From assembly GCA_016716905.1 (NCBI GenBank), contig JADJUS010000022.1, positions 682,001 to 746,000 on the forward strand: DNA of 64,000 bases, in the 5' to 3' direction. The notes beneath the pieces are model-generated. The model had not been told where the DNA came from. It worked only from the letters and a program-made list of their open reading frames with translations, and made no database searches. The stretch's first letter is position 1. Each line of letters opens with the position of its first letter. This DNA is from Acidobacteriota bacterium (GTDB taxonomy: Bacteria > Acidobacteriota > Vicinamibacteria > Vicinamibacterales > SCN-69-37). Shown here piece by piece: positions 8,868-17,658 of this stretch. Both the position numbers and the translations under genes were made by a program.

Positions 8868-9944
8868 TCAGTCCGAAAATTCCTTGGCGAGTTCCACAAA
8901 CTCCCCATCCGGATCGAGGTCGCGATACTGCTTCCAGTGCGCGCGCGCCTCGGCGGACCGTCCGAGCTTTTCGAGCGTCACCGCCAGATAGAAGTGCGCC
9001 TCGGGATACGCGGGGTTGATCGCGAGCGCCTCGCGATACGCGAGCACCGCATCGGGGTACCGCGCCAGGTCGTGGTGGATGTTGCCGAGGTTGAAGTACG
9101 CCTCGAAACATTCGGGGTCGATGCGGATCGCCTTTTCGTAAATCGCATCGGCCTCGACCAACTCGTCGCGCTCGTAGTGGATGTTGGCAAGGTTGACCAA
9201 CGCGGGCACCAGCATCGGGTCGAACAACAACGCCCTTCGGTAGGCGGACGCGGCGCCCTCCAGACTCCGATCATCCCCATCGTCGAGCTCGGCGCCTTCG
9301 AGGAAGTACTTGGCGGCCAGCGTGTAGTTCGCCGACTGGATCGCCTCGGCGCGATCGCTGGGGAACAGCGACGTCGCCGACTTCCGGCGCTCGGGCAGCG
9401 ACACAACCCGCGCGTGCGGGCGATCGGAACGAGGCGGCTGGAAGTCGAACGCCATCTGGCCCGTGCGCTCGGCGAGCATCGCGCGCAGGATGGCGTGAAA
9501 CGAAAGCCCGCGTTCCAGATCGGCAGCCGCGGCCTTCACCACGTGCAGGTCGGCAAACGAATAACGCCCGGCGACCGTGCGAATGAGTCCCCACTTCTCC
9601 AGGTACCGGAGGTGATCGTCGCGAAGGCCGGGGTACATGCCCTGCAAATCGCGCGAGGAGTAATACTGCGCGCGCAGGGTCTCCAAATCCGGGAGGCCGG
9701 CGATGCGACATAACTCGTCCTCGGTCATCACGCGCCGCACAGACGCGGGCCACTCGGCCGGCAACGGGTCCCCGGTGGTGACGATGATGGTGGTGTTGGG
9801 ATTGAGGGTAAAGGCGCAGGTCCCGCCGAGGCGTTCAACGACCGAGCGCAGGTCTCGGCGCGAGAGCACACCGCCCTTGCCTACCACCGAGACGTGCTCC
9901 GCGGCAAACGGGTGATCGACAGGAATTGGCGCGGGCATGCTCAC
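8868..9944 (-). CDS. BRCT-like / MerR-type HTH / TPR fusion protein
   Basis: A 358-residue cytoplasmic protein with an unusual order of parts. Residues ~15-60 (HVSVVGKGGVLSRRDLRSVV, then ERLGGTCAFTLNPNTTIIVTTG) resemble a BRCT fold. Residues ~85-165 resemble a MerR-like winged helix with helix ends in SSRDLQGMYPG and YLEKWGLIRTV. Residues ~205-350 hold about four TPR units with the typical ALVNLANIHYE, AYFNLGNIHHDLARYPDAV and AHFYLAVTLEKLG. The combination suggests a DNA- or nucleoprotein-associated scaffold, but no function can be read from the sequence. It is divergent from glucokinase with a 32-bp gap, so the two share a promoter region. Confidence 0.75.
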   Translation of the reverse strand: MSMPAPIPVDHPFAAEHVSVVGKGGVLSRRDLRSVVERLGGTCAFTLNPNTTIIVTTGDPLPAEWPASVRRVMTEDELCRIAGLPDLETLRAQYYSSRDLQGMYPGLRDDHLRYLEKWGLIRTVAGRYSFADLHVVKAAAADLERGLSFHAILRAMLAERTGQMAFDFQPPRSDRPHARVVSLPERRKSATSLFPSDRAEAIQSANYTLAAKYFLEGAELDDGDDRSLEGAASAYRRALLFDPMLVPALVNLANIHYERDELVEADAIYEKAIRIDPECFEAYFNLGNIHHDLARYPDAVLAYREALAINPAYPEAHFYLAVTLEKLGRSAEARAHWKQYRDLDPDGEFVELAKEFSD

Positions 9945-9976
9945 GGGCAGTCTGTGCCCGATGTTAGCATCTGCCC

Positions 9977-10960
9977 ATGCTCCTCGCGGGTGACATCGGT
10001 GGAACCAAAACGCTCCTCGGACTCTTCGAGCGCGACCGGGGTCGTCCGCGAACCCTGGTGGTGCGCGAATACGCCACGCTCGACTTCGACAGTTTCGATG
10101 AATTGACGCAGGTGTTCCTCGACGACACGCGCGCCGCGTCGTCGCTCACGGCGGTATGTATTGGTGTGGCGGGGCCGGTGACGGGCCTGGTGGCGCGACT
10201 CACCAACGTGCCGTGGCTGGCCGACCTTTCCACGTTGGCCGACCGTCTGGGCGACTGCCCGGTGCAGTTGCTCAACGACCTCGAAGCGATGGCCCATGCC
10301 GTGACCGTGCTCGAACCTCACGAGATCGCGGTACTGCAGGATGGCGTGCGGGTGCCCGGGGGCAACGCGGCCATCATTGCGGCCGGCACGGGACTGGGTG
10401 AGGCGCTGCTGCACTACGTGGATGGACGGTTTGTGCCGTCGGCGTCGGAGGGTGGCCACGCGGACTTTGCCGCGCGCACGCCGCGCGAACTGGCTCTCGT
10501 TGAGCAACTGACCGCCATCCATGGCCGGGTGGACAACGACCGTGTGATTTCCGGTCCGGGCCTGGTGAACATCTTCCGGTTCACGCACGGGGCCACCGGC
10601 GCCGGCGTCGCCTGCGAAGTCATTGGACCGGGTGTTGAGGGTGGCGAGATGCCCGCGGCCATCAGCGCCTGCGCGCTCTCGGGCGAGTGCGAACAGTGCG
10701 TGGAAGCGCTGGACATGTTTGTGGAGGCCTATGGGGCCGAGGCCGGCAATCTGGCGCTGCGGTCGGTGGCCACGGCCGGGGTCTACATCGGGGGAGGCAT
10801 CGCGCCCAAGGTGCTGGCCGCGCTTGAGTCAGGCCCGTTTCTTGACGCTTTTTGCGGGAAAGCCCCGCTGTCGGACCTGCTCCGCACCATGCCCGTATCG
10901 GTCATCCTCAATCCCGCAGCGGGGCTGCTTGGGGCGGCCGTTCGCGCGTCGGGGATGTAG
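9977..10960 (+). CDS. glk: Glucokinase
   Basis: ATP-dependent phosphorylation of glucose to glucose-6-phosphate in the cytoplasm. Begins with the phosphate-1 loop MLLAGDIGGTKTLLGLFE; other family signs are VCIGVAGPVTG, LLNDLEAMAHAV, IIAAGTGLGEALL, SEGGHADFAAR and the C-terminal ATP-binding YIGGGIAPK and LNPAAGLLGAAV. At 327 residues it matches the Glk (COG0837) family rather than the ROK family. The start is ATG 9977, divergent from the BRCT/TPR gene. The TonB receptor gene follows after 58 bp, so it may share a transcript, though no metabolic link is evident. Confidence 0.92.
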   Translation: MLLAGDIGGTKTLLGLFERDRGRPRTLVVREYATLDFDSFDELTQVFLDDTRAASSLTAVCIGVAGPVTGLVARLTNVPWLADLSTLADRLGDCPVQLLNDLEAMAHAVTVLEPHEIAVLQDGVRVPGGNAAIIAAGTGLGEALLHYVDGRFVPSASEGGHADFAARTPRELALVEQLTAIHGRVDNDRVISGPGLVNIFRFTHGATGAGVACEVIGPGVEGGEMPAAISACALSGECEQCVEALDMFVEAYGAEAGNLALRSVATAGVYIGGGIAPKVLAALESGPFLDAFCGKAPLSDLLRTMPVSVILNPAAGLLGAAVRASGM

Positions 10961-11018
10961 TAGCATTCCCTGCGAATATCCAAGAGGAATTCTTGGAATC
11001 TTTACAGATGGAGGACAA

Positions 11019-13943
11019 ATGCGTCACAAGTTCGTAATCCTTGCGGTGTTGGGGCTGTTGCTTGCCCCGGTTGCCGCTTTCGCCCAGTCGACCGGCGCGA
11101 TAACCGGCCGCGTCTCGGCCACCGACGGATCGTTGCTGCCCGGCGTCACCGTGGAAGCCACGGGCGATGTACTGCCCGGCGGCCGTATGGCGGTGACCGG
11201 CACCAACGGTGACTACCGGTTGTCGGCGTTGCCCCCGGGCACGTACACAGTGACGTTCACGCTGTCGGGCATGCAGACGGTGACCCGCACGGCGCAGGTG
11301 CAGTTGTCGACCGACACCTTTGTCAACGCGACCCTGTCCATCCAGGGCGTCAGCGAGACGGTCACGGTCACGGCGACTGCCAGTCTCGTGGACCCGGGCG
11401 CTGCCACCATCAAGAGCGGCGTCACAGCCACGCAGATCGCCTCATTGCCCGTAGGCAACGAATACCGCGACCTGCTGAAGCTCATTCCCGGCGTGCAGTA
11501 CTCGCAGGATGCCGTGCGCGGCCCCAGCGGTGGCGGCAGCGGCCAGGACAACGTCTACCAGTTCGACGGCGTCAACGTGACCCTGCCGCTCTTCGGCACG
11601 CTCTCGACCGAGCCGTCCTCGCATGACATCGCGCAGGTGACCACGATCAAGGGCGGCGCGCGCGCGGTGGACTTCGATCGGTCGGGCGGATTCACGATTG
11701 ACTCGGTCAGCAAGTCGGGCACGAGCCGCCTGATTGGCGACCTCAGCTACAAGTTGCAGAACGATGCCATGTCGGCCGACCTCAAGAGCGGTCAGGTGTC
11801 GCAGTTCGAGCAGAAGCGCACCTGGATGACCGGCAGCCTCGGCGGCCAGCTCCTGCCGAACAAGGCGTTTTTCTACGGGTCGTACTACCGCCCCGAGATC
11901 TCGCGCGAGAACCGGGCCAACCTGTATGGTCCGCTTCCGCAGTTTGAGCGTGTGCGCAACGAATACTTCGGCAAGATCACGCTGACGCCGGTGCGCGACC
12001 TGCTGTTCAACGTCAGCTATCGCGACTCCAAGCGCGAGGATGTGAGCAATCTGTTCTCCTCCAACGCGTCCAGCACCACCGGATCGGGCGAAGAAGCCAC
12101 CCAGAAGATCGCGATCGCCGAAGGATCGTGGGTGATCGGCTCGCGGAGTGTCGCGACCGCAAAATACACACGGTTCGAGAACCAGAGCCTGAGCAAACCC
12201 GACTTCCTGTCGGCGGCGCAGGCGTCGAGCACGCTCGGCTCGCGGCTGGACGTGAACGACCTGATTACGCAGGGCCGGCTCACACTCCCGACGCCGGTGA
12301 GCGGCAACGCCGCGTTTAACGCGTTCCTCCAGCCGTTCCTCGACAAATACGGCTACGTCAATGCCAGCGGCGTCCGGACGGCGGGCATCAACGGCTACGC
12401 CAGCCAGTTCAACGATCAGGACTTCTACCGCGACCAGATTCAGTTCGCGTACAACCTCACGTTCGGCAATACGGTCACCCATGAACTGCACGCGGGGTAT
12501 CAGTGGTATGAAGACCGCGAAGACCTGCTGCGCGGCTCAAACGGCTGGGGTGAAATCACCATCCCGGGCGGACGCACCTCGGTCAGCGGCACGCCGGTCT
12601 ACTTCACGGCCCGCTACCAGGCACAGTCCACGGGTGTGGCAGCGCCGATCAAGTCAAAGTACCGGTCGCAGAACCTTGAGCTCAACGACACGATCCGCTG
12701 GAACAACTGGTCGTTCAACCTGGGCGCGGTGATCAGCAATGACACCTTGTTCGGACAGGGCCTCAAGGAGGCGGCGGGCACATTGTCCGGATACGTCTCG
12801 TCGCCAGGCACCGAGTACGAGATGTACAACATCCCGTGGAAGAAGATGATCCAGCCCCGCCTGAGCGCGGTGCGGACCTTCGAGAACGGCGACACCATCT
12901 TTGCCAGCTTCGCCCGGTACAATCCGGCCGCCAGTTCACTGCCGCGCGCCGCGTCGTGGGACCGCAACCTGACCGGCACGTTCATCGACGCGCACTTCGA
13001 TGCCAACGGCAACCTGTTCGCCGCGGTTCCGGTCGGCTCGTCGTCGGGCAAATTGTTCGTCGAGGACATGACGCCCCGCCGCACGGACGAATACATGATC
13101 GGCACCAGCATGCAGATGAGCGACAAGCTCACGGCGCGTGTCTACGGCCGGTACCGCTCGGGCAGCCACTTCTGGGAAGACACCAACAACAACGCGCGGA
13201 CGGCGTTTAATCCGCCGGCCGGAGTGCCGCGTGAGTTGTACATTCCGGACCTGGACGCGAAGCGCGCGCAGATCGGTAGTGGCGGCGCGGTCGCGCTGGG
13301 GTCGTCGTACGTGATTGCTGAACTGGACGGGGCCTTCACGAAGTACTACGAAGCGACGGCCGAGACCGAATACCGGTCGGGCAACGTCTTCGTGCGTGGC
13401 TCCTACACGTGGAGTCACTACTTCGGCAACTTCGACCAGGACAACACCACCGTGGGCAACGACGCGGCCATCTTCATTGGTTCGTCGAACCTGGCCGACG
13501 GCGTCGGGCGGCAGATCTGGAATAACAAGGAAGGTGACCTGCGCGGCGACCGGCGTCACATGATGAAGGTCTATGGTTTCTACACCCTGCCGTGGCAGGC
13601 CACAGCGGGCGTGTTTGCGGTGGCACAGTCAGGCCAGCCGTGGGAGGCCTGGGACTGCTCGGTCTACGGGGTGGCCATCACGAGTAGCTGTGACACGATT
13701 CGCAACGCGGAGCCCGCTGGCACGCGGCGGACGCCGGCGCACTGGCAGATGGACCTGAACTACACGCAGAACTTCCGGTTCGGCGGACGGTACAACCTGC
13801 AGTTGGCGGCGGACCTGTTCAACCTGTTCGACAAGCAGACCGGCTACAACTTCGAACCCTCCAAGAACAGCTCGCTGTTCAACACGCCGCGGTCGTACTT
13901 CTCGCCGCGGCGGCTTGAAGTGGCGGCCCGGTTCCAGTTCTAG
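11019..13943 (+). CDS. Oar-like TonB-dependent outer-membrane receptor
   Basis: Outer-membrane transporter, substrate unknown, 974 residues. ATG 11019 follows GATGGAGGA and opens a clear signal peptide (MRHKFVILAVLGLLLAP, cleavage near AFAQ). An N-terminal carboxypeptidase-regulatory beta-sandwich (GAITGRVSATDGSLLPGVTV) leads into a plug-like segment (ETVTVTATASLVDPG, then QIASLPVGNEYRDLLKLIPG). The long remainder has barrel-like alternation and ends in SPRRLEVAARFQF, with the terminal Phe expected for BAM recognition. This is the layout of the Oar family common in Acidobacteriota. A strong terminator follows. The upstream open frame, which overlaps glk, is not used because the signal peptide fixes the start. 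Confidence 0.88.
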   Translation: MRHKFVILAVLGLLLAPVAAFAQSTGAITGRVSATDGSLLPGVTVEATGDVLPGGRMAVTGTNGDYRLSALPPGTYTVTFTLSGMQTVTRTAQVQLSTDTFVNATLSIQGVSETVTVTATASLVDPGAATIKSGVTATQIASLPVGNEYRDLLKLIPGVQYSQDAVRGPSGGGSGQDNVYQFDGVNVTLPLFGTLSTEPSSHDIAQVTTIKGGARAVDFDRSGGFTIDSVSKSGTSRLIGDLSYKLQNDAMSADLKSGQVSQFEQKRTWMTGSLGGQLLPNKAFFYGSYYRPEISRENRANLYGPLPQFERVRNEYFGKITLTPVRDLLFNVSYRDSKREDVSNLFSSNASSTTGSGEEATQKIAIAEGSWVIGSRSVATAKYTRFENQSLSKPDFLSAAQASSTLGSRLDVNDLITQGRLTLPTPVSGNAAFNAFLQPFLDKYGYVNASGVRTAGINGYASQFNDQDFYRDQIQFAYNLTFGNTVTHELHAGYQWYEDREDLLRGSNGWGEITIPGGRTSVSGTPVYFTARYQAQSTGVAAPIKSKYRSQNLELNDTIRWNNWSFNLGAVISNDTLFGQGLKEAAGTLSGYVSSPGTEYEMYNIPWKKMIQPRLSAVRTFENGDTIFASFARYNPAASSLPRAASWDRNLTGTFIDAHFDANGNLFAAVPVGSSSGKLFVEDMTPRRTDEYMIGTSMQMSDKLTARVYGRYRSGSHFWEDTNNNARTAFNPPAGVPRELYIPDLDAKRAQIGSGGAVALGSSYVIAELDGAFTKYYEATAETEYRSGNVFVRGSYTWSHYFGNFDQDNTTVGNDAAIFIGSSNLADGVGRQIWNNKEGDLRGDRRHMMKVYGFYTLPWQATAGVFAVAQSGQPWEAWDCSVYGVAITSSCDTIRNAEPAGTRRTPAHWQMDLNYTQNFRFGGRYNLQLAADLFNLFDKQTGYNFEPSKNSSLFNTPRSYFSPRRLEVAARFQF

Positions 13944-13963
13944 GACTGGGGTCGCAGACACAC

Positions 13964-14004
13964 AAAGGCCCGGCGGGGGTTCTCCCCCGCCGGGCCTTTT
14001 TTTT
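13964..14004 (+). terminator. Rho-independent terminator of the TonB receptor gene
   Basis: Long GC stem (AAAGGCCCGGCGGGGG pairing with CCCCCGCCGGGCCTTT), a TTCT loop and a run of eight T, placed 20 bp after the stop codon. Confidence 0.93.
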
Positions 14005-14008
14005 CTGT

Positions 14009-14085
14009 GTACACGAAACGACCTCAGAGGTCGTTTTTATTTCCCCTCTCAAAATAAGAACGACCTCTGAGGTCGTTTCGTGTAC
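14009..14085. repeat. Nested palindrome, family H, copy 1
   Basis: Outer arms GTACACGAAACGACCTCAGA and its complement are about 30 bp long and separated by TTTCCCCTCTCAAA. Each arm contains its own palindrome AACGACCTC/GAGGTCGTT. It lies between convergent genes (TonB receptor and sulfatase). A related copy is at 53835-53901. Confidence 0.85.
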
Positions 14086-14091
14086 CCACGC

Positions 14092-16137
14092 TCATTTGAA
14101 CAAACGCTCGGTGGCGATGAGGCCGCGCGTCGTGGCATCCGCGCCACGACGCGCCGCCTCAATCCTCGCCGCCCGGTCCGGCTCGTTGAGCAACACACTC
14201 ACCTGCGCGCGCTTGAACAGCGCCATCGCCCTCGCCGGATGCGTCGCCGACACCAGGTCCAGCGCCCGCCGCGCGTCGTCCAGACGACGGGCGGCGAGGT
14301 ACAGGACGCCGAGCTCCAGGTGCTGCGCGAACGCCGCGCCCTGCGCGGCGCTCGCGCGCTCAAGCGCCCCAATCGCCACATCCGTCTGCTGCGCCCCCAT
14401 CGCCACCTGGCCGAGCTGCACCAGCTCGGCCGCTGACGCCGGGCGCAGGGCGAACAGGCGCTGGCGCAGCGCCACGCTGTCGGCGAGCCGGCCCTCGCGC
14501 TCCCGCGCGAGGGCCAGCGCTTCAAGCGCCGGCACGCGCTCGGGCGACTCCGCCAGCACCTGCTCCAGGAGCGGCACGGCGCCGCGCCACTCGGCGCCGC
14601 GCGCCAGGTGCAGCGCCAGATACAGCCGCACGTCCTGAGACTTCGGCGCCAACTGGCCGGCGCGCCGAAATGCGTCCACCGCGAGCGCGTCCTTGCCAAG
14701 CGATGAATACGCCGTCGCCAAACGCATCGTGGCATCCAGATTGAAGGGGTCGGCGGCGAGGATCTGCTTGAGCAGCGGCACCACCTGTTCGTAGCGGCCC
14801 TGCACAAACAGCGTGGACGCCGCGTCGATCACCGGAAAGAGCTTCACCATGTCCGCCGGCCTGGGCGCATCGCGGCGCACCACCGGCGCGGTGGACCCGC
14901 TCACGTAGCCGAGGCTCGCCAGTTTCTGGCGCGCGTCGTTATCGAGCGGCGCACTTGACGCCGCCCCCGCATCGTCTACCGTCGGCACCGGATAGTCGTC
15001 GAGCACCGCCCGCACCGGCGCGGGCAATGACGCCGACGTGCCGAGCTCGCGCGTCTCGCCGGCGTCGGCCAGCACATCGTAAACCTCGATACGACCCGAC
15101 AGGATTGCCTTCAGCGAGCCGGACACGGCCATGATCTGCGGTTGCCATCCCGCCTGCAGGAACGGCTTCATCGCTTCGCCGATCACCACTTCAGCGGTTG
15201 GCGTCGCCGCGCTCAGGCTTTCAGTCGAAGAGCGCCCCGCCCAGCCCGTCAGCGTATGGAAGATTCGACGCGTGCTCACCGGAGTGTCCGCAACTCCCGG
15301 CGAGACGCCCGCCCCCACCACGACCAGCGGCACCCGCATGGTGGACTGATACAGGAGTTGGCCGTGTTGCGGCTCGCCGTGATCACCCAGCCCCTCGCCG
15401 TGATCGCTTGCGACGACAATCGCCGATGTGCCACCTCGAGCAGCCACCCGCGCCTCGAACGCCTCTACCAATCGGCCTAATTGCTCATCCATCGCCGCCA
15501 CTTCGGCGCGGTACGGGTCCTTCGGATAACGGCTGCGAAACGGCTCGGGTGGTTCGTACGGCGCGTGCGCGTCGAAGTAATGCACCCAGACGAACAACGG
15601 CTCCGGCCCGGACGCCTGCGACAGATGCGCCAGGGCGCGGTCTGTGGTCTCACGCGACGACCGCTCCGCGCGTCCGCCCGACAACTCATCGTCGTACACA
15701 TCGAACCCGCGAGCGAGACCGAACCGTCGAGCGAGTACAAATGCAGACACAAAGGCGGCCGTGCGATATCCGGCGGCCTTCAGCGCCTCAGCCACCACCG
15801 GATGCGTGGCGGCGAGGAACCGCGCGTTCTCGTGGACGCCGTGCCCACCCGGATAAACGCCGGTCATCATCGAGGTGTGTGATGGCAGCGTCTCTGGCAC
15901 GGTGGCGTAGGCCTGCGAGAACACGCGCCCGCGAGCGGCCAGGCGGTTGAACGCCGGCGTCTCTACGCCAATCGCGCCGGGCCCGATCGCGTCGGCGCGC
16001 GTGGTATCAAGGGTGACGAGAAGGATCGATGGCCGCGGCGCCGCGACGGGCGCGGGCGCGGTGGTGTCGCGGCCACAGGCGGCCGCGCCGAGCACGAACG
16101 CCACCGCAACAAAAAAGGAACGGGTGCAGCTCCTCAC
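14092..16137 (-). CDS. Sulfatase/phosphodiesterase-family lipoprotein with C-terminal TPR repeats
   Basis: Exported hydrolase of the alkaline-phosphatase/sulfatase fold, 682 residues. GTG 16137 gives a compact lipoprotein signal (MRSCTRSFFVAVAFVLGAAA then Cys), so I prefer it over ATG 16203, whose extra 22 residues are partly repeat-encoded. The catalytic half begins ILLVTLDTTRADAIG, where the metal-binding Asp and nucleophile Thr/Ser lie, followed by LPSHTSMMTGVYPGGHGV, HYFDAHAPYEPP and VVASDHGEGLGDHGE. No CxPxR motif is seen, so it may not be a formylglycine sulfatase. The C-terminal ~250 residues carry TPR units (AYSSLGKDALAVDAFRRAGQ). The gene follows the M24 peptidase on the same strand. 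The substrate is unknown. Confidence 0.83.
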   Translation of the reverse strand: MRSCTRSFFVAVAFVLGAAACGRDTTAPAPVAAPRPSILLVTLDTTRADAIGPGAIGVETPAFNRLAARGRVFSQAYATVPETLPSHTSMMTGVYPGGHGVHENARFLAATHPVVAEALKAAGYRTAAFVSAFVLARRFGLARGFDVYDDELSGGRAERSSRETTDRALAHLSQASGPEPLFVWVHYFDAHAPYEPPEPFRSRYPKDPYRAEVAAMDEQLGRLVEAFEARVAARGGTSAIVVASDHGEGLGDHGEPQHGQLLYQSTMRVPLVVVGAGVSPGVADTPVSTRRIFHTLTGWAGRSSTESLSAATPTAEVVIGEAMKPFLQAGWQPQIMAVSGSLKAILSGRIEVYDVLADAGETRELGTSASLPAPVRAVLDDYPVPTVDDAGAASSAPLDNDARQKLASLGYVSGSTAPVVRRDAPRPADMVKLFPVIDAASTLFVQGRYEQVVPLLKQILAADPFNLDATMRLATAYSSLGKDALAVDAFRRAGQLAPKSQDVRLYLALHLARGAEWRGAVPLLEQVLAESPERVPALEALALAREREGRLADSVALRQRLFALRPASAAELVQLGQVAMGAQQTDVAIGALERASAAQGAAFAQHLELGVLYLAARRLDDARRALDLVSATHPARAMALFKRAQVSVLLNEPDRAARIEAARRGADATTRGLIATERLFK

Positions 16138-16140
16138 TTT

Positions 16141-16173
16141 CCACCTTCGCTCCTCCGGAGCTACGGCGGACAA
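16141..16173. repeat. CTCCGGAG/CTACGG short palindrome
   Basis: CTTCGCTCCTCCGGAGCTACGG then CGGACAAGCC. A reversed relative (CGCCGTAGCTCC then GCAGGAGCGAAGG) is inserted in the element at 61871-62110, and CTGTGGAGCTACGGAGCGAC occurs near 58950. It lies in the leader of the sulfatase gene. Confidence 0.55.
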
Positions 16174-16184
16174 GCCTAACTTCC

Positions 16185-17619
16185 TCACTTCCCAATTTTC
16201 CACAGGTCCGCGAGCCCGGGTTCTTTCATCACCTTCTCGATGTCGGCGATTTCCATCGGCAGCGGGCCCGACAGGTTTTCGTAGCCCGTGGCGGTGATGA
16301 GGATCGCGTCTTCGAGGCGGATGTAGATGCGTTCGTCGGGAATGGTGAGCGCGGGTTCGATGGTCAGCATCATGCCCGGCAGATAGACGCCGTCGAAGTT
16401 GGCGCCGGCCACATCGTGCGCTTCCATGCCGAGCCAGTGCCCAAACGAGTTGCGAGCCCGCGCGTAACCGGCCACAAAACGCTCGGCGGCCTCTTTGATC
16501 TTCGGGTCGGTAAACGTGAACGTCTCCATGATCGCGGTCATCTTTTTGTGCGCGTTCGCGAGCGACTCAGCGGCCGGCCCGGGCCGGATCGACGACATCA
16601 GCGCCTGGTACAACTTGACGTAGATGCCGTACATCTCGCGCTGTCTCGGAGAGAACGTGCCGTTGGCGGGGAACATGCGCGTGACGTCGGTGGTGTAGTT
16701 GGACACGTCGGGCGCGTAGTCCATCAGCACCATGTCGCCGTCCTCGAGCCGGCTTTGCGCGGCATGGTAATGCGGCCAGAATGCATTGGTGCCGGTCGCC
16801 ACAAGCGCGTAGTAGCCAATGCCCTGTGCGTTGTGGCGTTTGAAGATGTAGTCAGCGATGGCCTCGATCTCGTACTCGTACATCCCGGGCTTCGCCGATT
16901 TCATCGACTCGAGAATCGCCAGGCTCGACAGGCGCGTGGTCTCGCGCATGATCTTGATCTCTTCGGCGCTTTTGATCATGCGCATGCGGTCCACGAACGG
17001 ATCCAGATTCAGGATCTCGGACCTGGGCGCTGCGACGCGCAGCTTCTCGCGAAACACAGCGTCCTTAGACGCCCGGCCGTCCCACGGGTCAGCGGCGACC
17101 TCGCGCTCGTGGTTGGAAATGCGGTCGGGCGCCGCCGCGCCCAGTGACTCGCTCCGGAACGGGAAGTAGATCGACCGCCCTTCAGCCGCCACCGTCTTCA
17201 CCACGCCGTCAAACGTGGCGCGATCCGCCACCTGCTCGATGCCCGTCAGTCGAGCCGCCTCGTCTCCCTGGGGCCAGCAGGGGTCCTTCAGACCGATCTG
17301 AAGCCGAGTTGCGCGCCGGCAGGAACAGCGTGGATGTCTTCGAGCGGCCGTCGATCAGCAGAATCGCGCGCGGCACCTCCACGCCGGAGAGATAGAAGAA
17401 CTGCTTGCCCTGCTGGAACTTGGTATACGCCGCCGGCTCGGTGGCGCCCGCCAGAATGGCCACGCCATCCCCGATGGCGTCCATCACCTTGGCGCGACGC
17501 GCCTTGAACTCCCCGGGAGAGAACGCCTGGGTGAACAGCGGTTTGTCGGCTCCCAGTGGGAGCCAGGCCAATGCGACCATCGTCAGGACTACGCTCACTC
17601 GGATGAAGGTTCGGGGCAT
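16185..17619 (-). CDS. Xaa-Pro aminopeptidase (peptidase M24), frameshifted
   Basis: A metallopeptidase that releases N-terminal residues before proline, ~478 residues when repaired. The N-terminal part (17619 down to about 17265) starts with a signal peptide (MPRTFIRVSVVLTMVALAW) and the creatinase-like domain; the rest continues in another frame. The break lies near 17263-17266, where coding reads SEGPLLAPG and the family expects DEAARLTGI next; removing one base restores it. The catalytic half shows the metal ligands in VLMDYAPDVSNYTTDVTR (two Asp), HWLGMEAHD (His), MMLTIEPAL (Glu) and IRLEDAIL (Glu). It is either a decaying gene or a one-base assembly error. It is divergent from the M14 peptidase gene with a 39-bp gap and precedes the sulfatase. 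Confidence 0.8.
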
Positions 17620-17628
17620 ACGCGCGAT

Positions 17629-17634
17629 TATAAT
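17629..17634 (+). promoter_or_regulatory. Candidate -10 box between divergent peptidase genes
   Basis: TATAAT inside the palindrome CGATTATAATCG, 25 nt before the M14 start; it reads ATTATA on the other strand toward the M24 gene. No convincing -35 is visible, so this rests on one hexamer in an otherwise GC-rich 39-bp gap. Confidence 0.35.
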
Positions 17635-17658
17635 CGTGGCCCAGAGGTTCCCTGACCA

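Noticed and set aside
10980..10996. CCAAGAGGAATTCTTGG dyad before the TonB receptor gene
   Set aside because: Could be an operator, but it is short and no matching regulator or second copy was found.
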